This document shows positions 8,835-17,081 of a stretch of DNA of 64,000 nt, piece by piece. Source of the stretch: Streptococcus ruminantium (GTDB taxonomy: Bacteria; Bacillota; Bacilli; Lactobacillales; Streptococcaceae); contig NZ_AP018400.1 in assembly GCF_003609975.1 (NCBI RefSeq), forward strand, positions 880,501-944,500, written 5' to 3'. The notes beneath the pieces are model-generated. The model ran no database searches, was not told the DNA's origin, and saw nothing but the letters and a program-made list of their open reading frames with translations. Numbering within the stretch: the first letter of the stretch is position 1; every line of letters starts with the position of its first letter. Made by a program: the position numbers and the translations under genes.

Positions 8835-10490
8835 ATGAAGACAATTGATGTAGATCTCTGCTCTATACAAGAAGCACGTGATTTAGTAAGAAGCGGCAAA
8901 GAGGCGGCACAGAAGATTGCTCATTTTTCAGATGAGCAGATAGATGCCATTCTAAAAAATATCGTGAAATCAGTTGAAGCCAATGCTTATTATTTAGCTA
9001 ACTTAGCAGTAGAAGAAACAGGCTTTGGTAAATTGGAAGATAAGGCTTATAAAAATTATGCAGCCTCAACTTTACTTTATGACGAAATCAAGGATTATAA
9101 GACATCGGGAATTTTAGATTTTGATGAAAATAATAAAGTTTTTAGAGTAGCTGAGCCAATGGGACTGGTGCTGGGGATTACACCTTCTACTAACCCAACT
9201 TCAACAATTATTTATAAGTCGATTATTTCTATTAAATCGCGTAATGCAATTGTGTTTGCCCCACATCCATCGGCTAAGAGGTGTAGTATAGAAGCGGCTG
9301 AACTAGTGAGAAAAGCTGCGGTTGAAGCTGGAGCCCCAGAAAATATTGTAGGGTGTGTTATGAACCCAACATTAGAGTCAACAAATGAGTTGATGCACTC
9401 AAAAGAAGTTGCAATGATTATCGCAACGGGCGGTCCCGGCATGGTAAAAGCTGCTTATAGTAGTGGCAAACCAGCTATTGGTGTCGGGGCTGGCAATTCT
9501 CCAGCTTATATTGAGAAAACAGCAGATGTAAAAAAAGCAATTGCTACTATTATTGCCTCTAAAACATTTGATAACGGGACGATTTGTGCTTCTGAGCAAG
9601 CGATTATCTGTGAGGAAAGCAATAAGGATGAAGTACTTCGCGAATTAAAAGAGCAGGGGTGCTACCTCATGACCCGAGAGGAGACAGATAGGGTTTGTCA
9701 GCTTCTCTTTAGAGGCAATACTAAAGGATGCCATCCGGCCATGAATCCGAAATTCGTTGGGCAACCAGCTATAAAAATTGCAGTTGCAGCAGGGCTGTCA
9801 GTACCAGAAGATACCAAGATTTTGGTAGGTCCTCAAGTTGGTGTTGGTCAGGGAAATCCACTATCGTTTGAAAAATTAACGACTGTTATTGGTTTTTATG
9901 TTGTCAAAGATTGGGAAGAAGCTTGTGCTTTGAGTATTCGACTGCTACAAAATGGTATCGGTCATACGATGAGCTTACATACAGGTGACCCAGAAATGAT
10001 TTTCCGTTTTTCCAGTAAGCCTGCTTCTCGTATCTTAATCAATACAGGAGGAAGCCAAGGTGGTACAGGTATTTCCACTGGACTTCCAATTGCCTTTACC
10101 CTAGGTTGTGGTACTGATGGTGGTAGTTCTGTTTCGGATAATCTAACCCCAGAACACTTGGTAAATGTAAAAACAGTTGCATACGGAACAAAAGATGTTA
10201 CAACTATTGTTGCGAAAGATAGTCGCTTTCAATCATTGCCAAAATTGACTATGCTATCTAAAACCGATACAAAGATTGATGCAGTATGTTCAGCGAGCAT
10301 TCATTGTCAAAACAAGCATGAATTGGAAAAAGATTTTTTGAGTCAAACGCCACAGGCTATTCAAGAAAATTTTGAAAAGCGTCAAAACTTACAGTCTGAT
10401 GAATTAAATGAGAAACAAACTCTGTCTACCGAAGATGACATTGATAATGAAGCTATTGTTAGAGAGATTTTGTCATCTTTAAGAAGATAG
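8835..10490 (+). CDS. CoA-acylating acetaldehyde dehydrogenase with C-terminal targeting helix
   Basis: 551 residues. Oxidises acetaldehyde with CoA and NAD+ to acetyl-CoA. Aldehyde dehydrogenase motifs include GITPSTNPTSTIIYKS (about 115), IIATGGPGMVKAAYSSGKPAIGVGAGNSP (split, about 195-225) and the catalytic Cys in FDNGTICASEQAI (about residue 256). The enzyme core ends near residue 465. A Ser/Glu-rich linker follows, then a last helix, EAIVREILSSLRR, which looks like the short amphipathic encapsulation peptides that carry enzymes into microcompartments. It belongs with the partial paralogue at the left edge and with PduL downstream. Confidence 0.92.
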   Translation: MKTIDVDLCSIQEARDLVRSGKEAAQKIAHFSDEQIDAILKNIVKSVEANAYYLANLAVEETGFGKLEDKAYKNYAASTLLYDEIKDYKTSGILDFDENNKVFRVAEPMGLVLGITPSTNPTSTIIYKSIISIKSRNAIVFAPHPSAKRCSIEAAELVRKAAVEAGAPENIVGCVMNPTLESTNELMHSKEVAMIIATGGPGMVKAAYSSGKPAIGVGAGNSPAYIEKTADVKKAIATIIASKTFDNGTICASEQAIICEESNKDEVLRELKEQGCYLMTREETDRVCQLLFRGNTKGCHPAMNPKFVGQPAIKIAVAAGLSVPEDTKILVGPQVGVGQGNPLSFEKLTTVIGFYVVKDWEEACALSIRLLQNGIGHTMSLHTGDPEMIFRFSSKPASRILINTGGSQGGTGISTGLPIAFTLGCGTDGGSSVSDNLTPEHLVNVKTVAYGTKDVTTIVAKDSRFQSLPKLTMLSKTDTKIDAVCSASIHCQNKHELEKDFLSQTPQAIQENFEKRQNLQSDELNEKQTLSTEDDIDNEAIVREILSSLRR

Positions 10491-10501
10491 GAGGTGATTG
10501 T

Positions 10502-11212
10502 GTGGGAGAAGATCTAGAAAGCTTGTTTTACAAAGTAGTTGACTATCTTGATGGGAGAGATAGCAATAATGTAGAAAAGGTTTTGGTCGAAGAAAAGCCA
10601 GTGGCAGCCAAGGAACCTGTAACAAAAGCAGATGTTTTTGGTCGCAATGCCATTCCTCTAGGTATATCAAATAGGCACATTCATTTATCTCAGGTAGATA
10701 TAGATTGTTTATTCGGTCCTGGCTACCGCTTTAATCAACTAAAAGAATTGTCGCAAAAGGGACAATTTGCCTACAAGGAATGTGTAACCATTGCAGGTCC
10801 TAAGGGAGTTATTGAAAGAGTTAGGATTTTAGGTCCATCACGAAGCCATACGCAGGTTGAAATATTAAGAAGTGATTGTTTTAAGCTGGGTATTGATGCA
10901 CCGTTACGCTTATCCGGTGACATTGAACATACTCCAGGTTGCACAGTAATTGGTCCAGTGGGCTCGATTCAGCTAAATAAAGGTTGTATAGTCGCTAAAC
11001 GACATATTCATATGAGCCCAAGTGATGCTAAACATTTCGGTGTAGAAGACAAGCAAGTTGTTTCTTTGGAAATACCTGGTGAGCGTGGCGGCATTATCCA
11101 TAATGTTATTGTTCGTGTGAATGATAACTTCTCACTGGAATGTCATTTAGATACCGAAGAAGCAAATGCCTTAGGACTAACAGGGCTAAATAAATTACGC
11201 ATTATTAAGTAA
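10502..11212 (+). CDS. pduL: PduL-type phosphotransacylase
   Basis: 236 residues. Converts acetyl-CoA and phosphate to acetyl-phosphate and recycles CoA inside the shell. Two similar domains carry the metal-binding His motifs SNRHIHLS (about residue 57) and [12 protein letters not shown] (about 160). The first 40 residues ([14 protein letters not shown], then a charged linker) form a likely N-terminal encapsulation helix, absent from housekeeping phosphotransacylases. Start GTG 10502 after GATAGGAGGTGATT; 11 bases after the aldehyde dehydrogenase. Confidence 0.93.
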   Translation: MGEDLESLFYKVVDYLDGRDSNNVEKVLVEEKPVAAKEPVTKADVFGRNAIPLGISNRHIHLSQVDIDCLFGPGYRFNQLKELSQKGQFAYKECVTIAGPKGVIERVRILGPSRSHTQVEILRSDCFKLGIDAPLRLSGDIEHTPGCTVIGPVGSIQLNKGCIVAKRHIHMSPSDAKHFGVEDKQVVSLEIPGERGGIIHNVIVRVNDNFSLECHLDTEEANALGLTGLNKLRIIK

Positions 11213-11225
11213 AGGAGAAGGAAAT

Positions 11226-11498
11226 ATGACTTCAGAAGCATTAGGCATGATTGAAACAAAAGGCTTGATAGGCTCAATAGAGGCTGCTGATGCTATGGTA
11301 AAAGCTGCTAATGTTACCTTGATTGGCAAGGAACACGTAGGTGGTGGTCTAGTTACCGTTTTGGTTCGTGGTGATGTTGGTGCAGTAAAAGCTGCTACTG
11401 ATGCAGGTGCAGCCGCTGCCCAACGTGTAGGAGAGTTAGTCTCTGTTCACGTCATTCCGCGTCCACATGGCGAAGTAGAAACCATTTTACCACACTAA
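11226..11498 (+). CDS. BMC-H hexameric shell protein, copy 1 of 3
   Basis: 90-residue PduA/EutM/CutN-type shell protein: [49 protein letters not shown]. These hexamers tile the shell facets, and the central pore carries substrates. The protein is identical to copy 2 and identical to copy 3 up to the last residues. Ribosome site AAAGGAGAAGG at ideal distance. Starts 13 bases after pduL. Confidence 0.95.
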   Translation: MTSEALGMIETKGLIGSIEAADAMVKAANVTLIGKEHVGGGLVTVLVRGDVGAVKAATDAGAAAAQRVGELVSVHVIPRPHGEVETILPH

Positions 11499-11520
11499 TA
11501 TAAGTAAAGGAGAAGGAAAT

Positions 11521-11793
11521 ATGACTTCAGAAGCATTAGGCATGATTGAAACAAAAGGCTTGATAGGCTCAATAGAGGCTGCTGATGCCATGGTAAAAGC
11601 TGCTAATGTTACCTTGATTGGCAAGGAACACGTAGGTGGTGGTCTAGTCACCGTTTTGGTTCGTGGTGATGTTGGTGCAGTAAAAGCTGCTACTGATGCA
11701 GGTGCAGCCGCTGCCCAACGTGTAGGAGAGTTAGTCTCTGTTCACGTCATTCCGCGTCCACATGGCGAAGTAGAAACCATTTTACCACACTAA
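11521..11793 (+). CDS. BMC-H hexameric shell protein, copy 2 of 3
   Basis: Protein identical to copy 1. The DNA differs at only a couple of synonymous third positions (for example GCT/GCC before ATGG, GTT/GTC before ACC). It sits exactly 295 bases downstream of copy 1 with the same ribosome site and spacer, so it is a whole-unit tandem duplication including the translation signal. Confidence 0.95.
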   Translation: MTSEALGMIETKGLIGSIEAADAMVKAANVTLIGKEHVGGGLVTVLVRGDVGAVKAATDAGAAAAQRVGELVSVHVIPRPHGEVETILPH

Positions 11794-11815
11794 TATAAGT
11801 AAAGGAGAAGGAAAT

Positions 11816-12094
11816 ATGACTTCAGAAGCATTAGGCATGATTGAAACAAAAGGCTTGATAGGCTCAATAGAGGCTGCTGATGCCATGGTAAAAGCTGCTA
11901 ATGTTACCTTGATTGGCAAGGAACACGTAGGTGGTGGTCTAGTTACCGTTTTGGTTCGTGGTGATGTTGGTGCAGTAAAAGCTGCTACCGATGCAGGTGC
12001 AGCCGCTGCCCAACGTGTAGGAGAGTTAGTCTCTGTTCACGTCATTCCGCGTCCACATGGTGAAGTAGAAACCATTTTACCAAAAGTAAAATAA
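11816..12094 (+). CDS. BMC-H hexameric shell protein, copy 3 of 3
   Basis: 92 residues, identical to the other two copies until ETILP, then ends KVK instead of H. The basic tail is the only protein difference. Exactly 295 bases after copy 2. Its end probably preserves the ancestral 3' end, because the duplicated unit is cut at the preceding codons. Last gene of the operon; a terminator follows within about 15 bases. Confidence 0.95.
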   Translation: MTSEALGMIETKGLIGSIEAADAMVKAANVTLIGKEHVGGGLVTVLVRGDVGAVKAATDAGAAAAQRVGELVSVHVIPRPHGEVETILPKVK

Positions 12095-12106
12095 ATTTTG
12101 AGGAAG

Positions 12107-12136
12107 AAGAGCTCATCTGGTTTGGGGTGAGCTTTT
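12107..12136 (+). terminator. Terminator of the choline microcompartment operon
   Basis: AGCTCA and TGAGCT pair around a 12-base loop, with outer A-U pairs and TTTT after the stem. It lies 13 bases after the last shell gene and before the oxidoreductase gene. Confidence 0.75.
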
Positions 12137-12204
12137 CTAAAAATAGTAGGTAATTTCTTCTCGAAGAATTGGGGAAAGATTAAAAAATGTAGGGAGGAAG
12201 GAAT

Positions 12205-15200
12205 ATGTCACATCAAGAAATAATGGATGGTAATATGGCTGCGGCATACGTAGCATATGCTTTTAGTGATGTTGCAGGTATTTACCCTATTACACCCAGC
12301 TCTACAATGGGAGAATGGATTGATACTTGGCAGGCAGAAGGTAGAAAAAACTTATTTGATCAGACTGTAAATGTTGTTGAAATGCAATCAGAAGCGGGAG
12401 TGGCTGGCTTCGTGCATGGTTCATTAAAAACTGGAGCACTAACGACTACTTGTACCTCTTCTCAAGGATTGTTGCTAATGATACCTAACATGTACAAGAT
12501 TGCAGGAGAATTACTACCAGCAGTTTTTCATGTTGCTGCACGTTCTGTAACGACAAATGCCCTCAGTATATTTGGTGATCATAGTGATGTTATGGCTGTA
12601 CGACAGACAGGCTTTGCAATGTTGGCAGAAGGTTCCGTTCAAGAAGTAATGGATCTGTCACTTGTAGCCCATTTAGCAACACTAGAATCCAGTCTTCCCT
12701 TCGTTAATTTTTTCGATGGATTTTCGACAAGTCATGAACTACAAAAAATCACTGTTCTAGAATATGATGAGTTCAAGCCTCTAGTGCATGAAGAGGCGCT
12801 CAACATCTTTCGTGGTAGAGGAATGAATCCCAACCATCCAACGGTGTCCGGAACCAATCAAGGACCAGACACCTTCTTCCAACAGCGCGAGACAGTAAAT
12901 CGACACTATCAAGTTCTTCCCTACGTTGTACGAAAGTACATGAAAAAAATCAATCAACTTCGTGGAACAGATTATGACCTAATGCGATATTATGGACATC
13001 CTGATGCAGAAACTATTATTGTAGCAATGGGATCCGTATCCTCTACAATTTGTCAGACTGTTGATTACTTGATAGATAACAATAAAAAAGTGGGCTTCAT
13101 TCAGGTTCATCTCTATCGACCTTTTCCAGTAAAAGATTTTTTAGAAAAAGTACCCAAGACAGTTCAAGCTATCGCTGTTTTGGATAGAACCAAAGAAGCA
13201 GGAGCCACAGGTGAACCTCTTTTCTTAGATGTAAGAACTGCGTTTTACGAAAGTGAGCGACACCCCATTATCATTGGGGGAAGGTATGGATTGGGTTCAA
13301 AAGAAGTGAGACCTAACCAGATAATGGCTATCTTTGCTGAGTTGGAGAAAGCTTCTCCAAAGCCTCATTTTACTATAGGAATAGAAGATGATGTTACCAA
13401 CCTTTCATTAAAGGTGGGAGATTCTATTGATCTGACAAAGAAAACAACTTACCAAGTGAAATGTTGGGGATTTGGAGGAGATGGCACAGTTAGTGCCAAT
13501 AAATCAATTATCCGCATTATGGGTGAACATTCTGACTCTACTATTCAAGGTTCCTTCTATTATGATTCTAGAAAACAGAATGGTCTCACGATTTCAAACC
13601 TTCGATTTGGTCGAGATAAAATTCAGTCTTCTTATTCTATATTAGAAGCGGATTTTGTTGGGGTTACCATGCCTGGATATTTAAGAAAAATAGACTTGGT
13701 AAAGGGATTAAAAAAAGGGGGAATATTTCTATTAAATACCACCTGGTCCCATGAAAAACTCAGTCGCTTACTTCCAAGCAAACTCAAACGCTACTTGGCT
13801 GATAACGAGATTCGCTTTTACACCATAAATGCCTACAAAATTACACAAGAAGTAGGATTGTATGGTAAACCAGGCATTTGCATGCAGGCGGCTTTCTTTA
13901 AACTAACAGACTTTTTATCGGAAGAAGCAGCAGTTGATGCCATGAAGAAAGAGATTGTTCAGGCGTATAGACATAAATCACCAGAAATCGTAGAACAAAA
14001 TCTACGAGCTGTTGAGATGACTATTGCTTCTATAAAAAAAATAGACATTCCAGCCGATTGGAAATTATGTAGAGAGGAGCAAAACGCCCCATCAACCAAT
14101 ACTTTGAAGTATATACAGAAGATTCAGCAACCTGTTCATCGTCTGGAAGGAAATTCTGTGTCGGTTGGTCAATTGATAGAAAATGGTCTCGTCGCAGGAG
14201 ATATTCCCTTGGGAATTGCGCCAGTAGAAAAACGCAGTACGGCTTGGGAAGTACCAGAGTGGAATTCAGAATTTTGTGTGCAATGTAATCAATGTTCATT
14301 TGTCTGCCCACATGCTGCCATTCGTCCTTTCCTAGTTGAACAAGATGAGTTGAATCAAGCTCCTGATGGCTACAGGGTTAGAGATTACAAGGGAAAAGAT
14401 GGACTGATGTATCGTATTCAGGTATCTGTTGAGGATTGTACTGGTTGTGAACTGTGTGTAAAGGTCTGTCCTGCCAAAGGCAAGGCTTTAAAGATGATTG
14501 AAGTGGATGACGAAGCTTCAGGTAAGTTTAAGGAAGAAGCCATTCATTGGGCCTTTTCAATGACCTTACGTGCCAAAGAAAATCCAGCCAAGCCAGGAAC
14601 TATTGCACATACACAATTTGAACAGCCTCTCTTGGAATTTTCAGGTGCATGTTCAGGATGCGGTGAAACTCCGTATGTAAAACTATTAACTCAGTTGTTT
14701 GGTAGTAGGATGATGATTGCTAATGCTACAGGTTGTTCTTCCATCTGGGGAGGGATGTTTCCTATCACACCGTTTAGTACCAATTCACTTGGGCAAGGTC
14801 CTGCTTGGAGTAATTCTCTGTTGGAAGACAATGCTGAATTTGGATATGGTATGTTAATGGCTACGCAAACGAGGAGACACTCGCTGATTGCTGATATGCT
14901 CGCAGCAAAAGAGGAAGCAAGTTCAGTTTTGGTAGAGCTGATAGATAACTGGATTGAAAACATTGATAAAGGCTATGGGACAATTGCACGAAGCAAAAAG
15001 TTGATAGACTTGCTCCTTGTTGAAATGGATGAGACAAAACCCTTCTTGACAAAACTTTACGAAAAACGTGATTTATTTGTAAAACCCTCACAATGGATTA
15101 TCGGTGGAGATGGTTGGGCCTACGATATAGGTTATGGTGGCTTAGATCATGTGCTTGCCAGCGGAGCGGATGTAAACATACTGGTACTTGATAATGAAGT

Positions 15201-15834
15201 ATACTCTAATACTGGTGGCCATGTTTCAAAAAGTACACCGACATCAGCTATTGCAAAGTTTTCAGCTTCAGGTAACAGAGGAATAAAAAAAGACTTAGGA
15301 ATGATGGCAATGACCTATGGTAATGTCTATGTAGCTCAGGTTGCAAGTGGTGCGAATCCAGTTCAGGTGATTAAAGCATTTGAAGAAGCAGAAAAACATC
15401 CAGGACCATCACTTATCATTGCCTACGTCCCATGTATCACTCACAAGATAGCAGGAGGAATGAAGGAAAGTCTTCAGGAAGCAAGACAAGCTGTAGAATC
15501 TGGTTACTGGTCCTTGTACCGTTACAATCCAAAGCTAGAACAAGAAGGAAGAAATCCGATGATTTTGGATTATAAGCGCCCAAATTTTGATAAAATGATT
15601 GATTTTATGATGAAACAAGAGCGATTTTCTTCCTTACAACAATTTAATCCTACTGTAGCTGCGGATTTATTTCATCAAACAGTGGAGCAAGCCAAACGGC
15701 GTTTTATAAACTATGCCAAGTTATCTGGAGACTTCGACAACTATATGAAAAGAGTGCAAAAAAATCAGACAAAGAAAAGTAGCACAATACAGGAGTCTAC
15801 ATTAGAAACGATTATACATAGTTTAGATTTTTAA
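12205..15834 (+). CDS. nifJ: Pyruvate:ferredoxin (flavodoxin) oxidoreductase
   Basis: 1209 residues, the full length of single-chain PFOR. Oxidatively decarboxylates pyruvate to acetyl-CoA and passes low-potential electrons to ferredoxin or flavodoxin. In order: an N-terminal pyruvate-binding domain (IYPITPSSTMGEW near residue 27), the gamma-type domain (GFGGDGTVSANKS about 427), a two-[4Fe-4S] domain (CVQCNQCSFVC about 691 and CTGCELCVKVCPAKG about 745), and the TPP domain (SGACSGCGETPY about 815, GGDGWAYDIGYGGLDHV about 967). Ribosome site GGGAGGAAGG. It has its own gap after a terminator, so it is probably a separate unit. Beside a glycyl-radical activase it could supply reductant, which is inference. 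Confidence 0.95.
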   Translation: MSHQEIMDGNMAAAYVAYAFSDVAGIYPITPSSTMGEWIDTWQAEGRKNLFDQTVNVVEMQSEAGVAGFVHGSLKTGALTTTCTSSQGLLLMIPNMYKIAGELLPAVFHVAARSVTTNALSIFGDHSDVMAVRQTGFAMLAEGSVQEVMDLSLVAHLATLESSLPFVNFFDGFSTSHELQKITVLEYDEFKPLVHEEALNIFRGRGMNPNHPTVSGTNQGPDTFFQQRETVNRHYQVLPYVVRKYMKKINQLRGTDYDLMRYYGHPDAETIIVAMGSVSSTICQTVDYLIDNNKKVGFIQVHLYRPFPVKDFLEKVPKTVQAIAVLDRTKEAGATGEPLFLDVRTAFYESERHPIIIGGRYGLGSKEVRPNQIMAIFAELEKASPKPHFTIGIEDDVTNLSLKVGDSIDLTKKTTYQVKCWGFGGDGTVSANKSIIRIMGEHSDSTIQGSFYYDSRKQNGLTISNLRFGRDKIQSSYSILEADFVGVTMPGYLRKIDLVKGLKKGGIFLLNTTWSHEKLSRLLPSKLKRYLADNEIRFYTINAYKITQEVGLYGKPGICMQAAFFKLTDFLSEEAAVDAMKKEIVQAYRHKSPEIVEQNLRAVEMTIASIKKIDIPADWKLCREEQNAPSTNTLKYIQKIQQPVHRLEGNSVSVGQLIENGLVAGDIPLGIAPVEKRSTAWEVPEWNSEFCVQCNQCSFVCPHAAIRPFLVEQDELNQAPDGYRVRDYKGKDGLMYRIQVSVEDCTGCELCVKVCPAKGKALKMIEVDDEASGKFKEEAIHWAFSMTLRAKENPAKPGTIAHTQFEQPLLEFSGACSGCGETPYVKLLTQLFGSRMMIANATGCSSIWGGMFPITPFSTNSLGQGPAWSNSLLEDNAEFGYGMLMATQTRRHSLIADMLAAKEEASSVLVELIDNWIENIDKGYGTIARSKKLIDLLLVEMDETKPFLTKLYEKRDLFVKPSQWIIGGDGWAYDIGYGGLDHVLASGADVNILVLDNEVYSNTGGHVSKSTPTSAIAKFSASGNRGIKKDLGMMAMTYGNVYVAQVASGANPVQVIKAFEEAEKHPGPSLIIAYVPCITHKIAGGMKESLQEARQAVESGYWSLYRYNPKLEQEGRNPMILDYKRPNFDKMIDFMMKQERFSSLQQFNPTVAADLFHQTVEQAKRRFINYAKLSGDFDNYMKRVQKNQTKKSSTIQESTLETIIHSLDF

Positions 15835-15840
15835 TACTAT

Positions 15841-15890
15841 ACTAAAAATAAATACTATCTCTTTGGGGATGGTATTTATTTTTAGTTTTA
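15841..15890 (+). terminator. Terminator after nifJ
   Basis: An 18-bp near-perfect stem (ACTAAAAATAAATACTAT with ATGGTATTTATTTTTAGT) around a loop CTCTTTGGGG, ending in a T-rich tail. Begins seven bases after the stop codon. Confidence 0.8.
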
Positions 15891-15942
15891 TCAGTGAAAT
15901 AGATATTTTATACAAAATATTGAATAAAAATTTAAAAAATTA

Positions 15943-15971
15943 TTGACAAGTGTATAAAAATGAATTAAAAT
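15943..15971 (+). promoter_or_regulatory. Sigma-70 type promoter of the lipoprotein gene
   Basis: TTGACA at 15943-15948, 17-base spacer, TAAAAT at 15966-15971. The 5' leader of about 95 bases contains a hairpin CTATTTTC/GAAAATAG at 16015-16041 whose role is unknown. Confidence 0.75.
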
Positions 15972-16070
15972 GGAAATATATTCTGAAAAAGTAAAGAAAA
16001 TATAGGAAAACAACCTATTTTCATACTTTCTAGGAAAATAGAATTTGAAAAAGAAGGTATTTAGGAAACT

Positions 16071-16868
16071 ATGAAAAAACTATTAACATTAGCAACACTG
16101 TTAGCAATCTTGACTCTGGTCGCTTGTTCTTCAACCTCCCCTCAATCAAGATTGGATGCCATCAAAGAAAAGGGAACCTTGGTTGTAGCAACCAGTCCAG
16201 ACTATGCACCATTTGAATTTCAAACCTTAGTGGATGGAAAAAATAAAGTTGTCGGGTCGGACATTGCTTTGGCGCAGAAAATTGCAGATGAACTCGGAGT
16301 CAAACTTGAAGTTTCGTCTATGAGCTTTGATAATGTACTAAGCAGTATACAGTCAGGCAAGGCTGATATTGCTATTGCTGGTCTATCCTATTCAGAACAG
16401 CGCGCAAAAGTATTTGATTTTTCTGAAATCTATTATCAAGTGGCAGATACTCTTCTTGTGAAGAAATCCAATCTGGATAGATATACCGCCTTAGCTGATT
16501 TAAAGGGACAAAAAGTGGCTGTTCAAAAAGGCTCTACTCAGGAAGTTTATGCCAAGGAGAACATGACCGATGTCAGCTTGATTTCTCTTGGAGCAATGGG
16601 AGAAGCAATCAATGAACTGAAAACTGGTCAAGTTGAGGCTGTCTTGGTAGATAAACCTGTTGCTCTTGGCTACGCTGCACAAAATGACGATTTAGCTCTT
16701 GCAACGATTCCCTTTCCAACAGTTAAAGAAAATGGCAAAGCTATTGCCATGCCAAAAGGTAGTACTGATCTAAAAGCAGCTATTGATGCTGTAATAAAAA
16801 AGGTTGTCGAAAACAATGAGTATGAAACTTTCTTAAAAGAAGCTGCTAAATACACTGTCTCAGAATAA
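16071..16868 (+). CDS. Amino-acid ABC transporter substrate-binding lipoprotein
   Basis: 265 residues. A lipoprotein signal with lipobox LVAC (Cys19) is followed by a family-3 solute-binding domain: GTLVVATSPDYAPFEF, GSDIALAQKIADELGV, SGKADIAIAGLSYSEQRAKVFDFS, and KGSTQEVYAKENM. Such proteins bind polar amino acids at the outer face and hand them to a permease. No permease or ATPase gene is next to it, so it probably works with a transporter encoded elsewhere. Monocistronic by its own promoter and the terminator behind it. The substrate cannot be told from sequence. Confidence 0.9.
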   Translation: MKKLLTLATLLAILTLVACSSTSPQSRLDAIKEKGTLVVATSPDYAPFEFQTLVDGKNKVVGSDIALAQKIADELGVKLEVSSMSFDNVLSSIQSGKADIAIAGLSYSEQRAKVFDFSEIYYQVADTLLVKKSNLDRYTALADLKGQKVAVQKGSTQEVYAKENMTDVSLISLGAMGEAINELKTGQVEAVLVDKPVALGYAAQNDDLALATIPFPTVKENGKAIAMPKGSTDLKAAIDAVIKKVVENNEYETFLKEAAKYTVSE

Positions 16869-16964
16869 GATAAGAAGAGCAATGCTGAACCTTTGTGGAA
16901 CCAATCGAAAAACAAGCTTCGTCAAATCTAAAATAAATGATTTCTGATTGGAATAATGAAAAAT

Positions 16965-17027
16965 AAAAAACGAATGGTAAATAGCTAATGTCTTTTGACC
17001 TTGCTATCTTCATTCGTTTTTTTTTTA
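16965..17027. terminator. Bidirectional terminator between the lipoprotein gene and glgB
   Basis: AAAAAACGAATG pairs with CATTCGTTTTTT, with an inner stem AGC/GCT region, flanked by A-runs on one side and a ten-base T-run on the other. Suitable for both converging transcripts. Confidence 0.75.
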
Positions 17028-17081
17028 TATGGTTATCTCAGCAATCAGAGAATTTTCTGTGATTCTAATATAGAATTTTGC

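Larger units (their letters stand above)
11207..12088 (+). repeat. Triple 295-bp tandem repeat of the BMC-H gene
   Basis: Three head-to-tail units starting at 11207, 11502 and 11797, each containing AAGTAAAGGAGAAGGAAAT plus the BMC-H gene. Only a handful of synonymous base differences are seen. Homologous recombination between units could change copy number, and short-read assemblies could collapse it. Confidence 0.95.
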
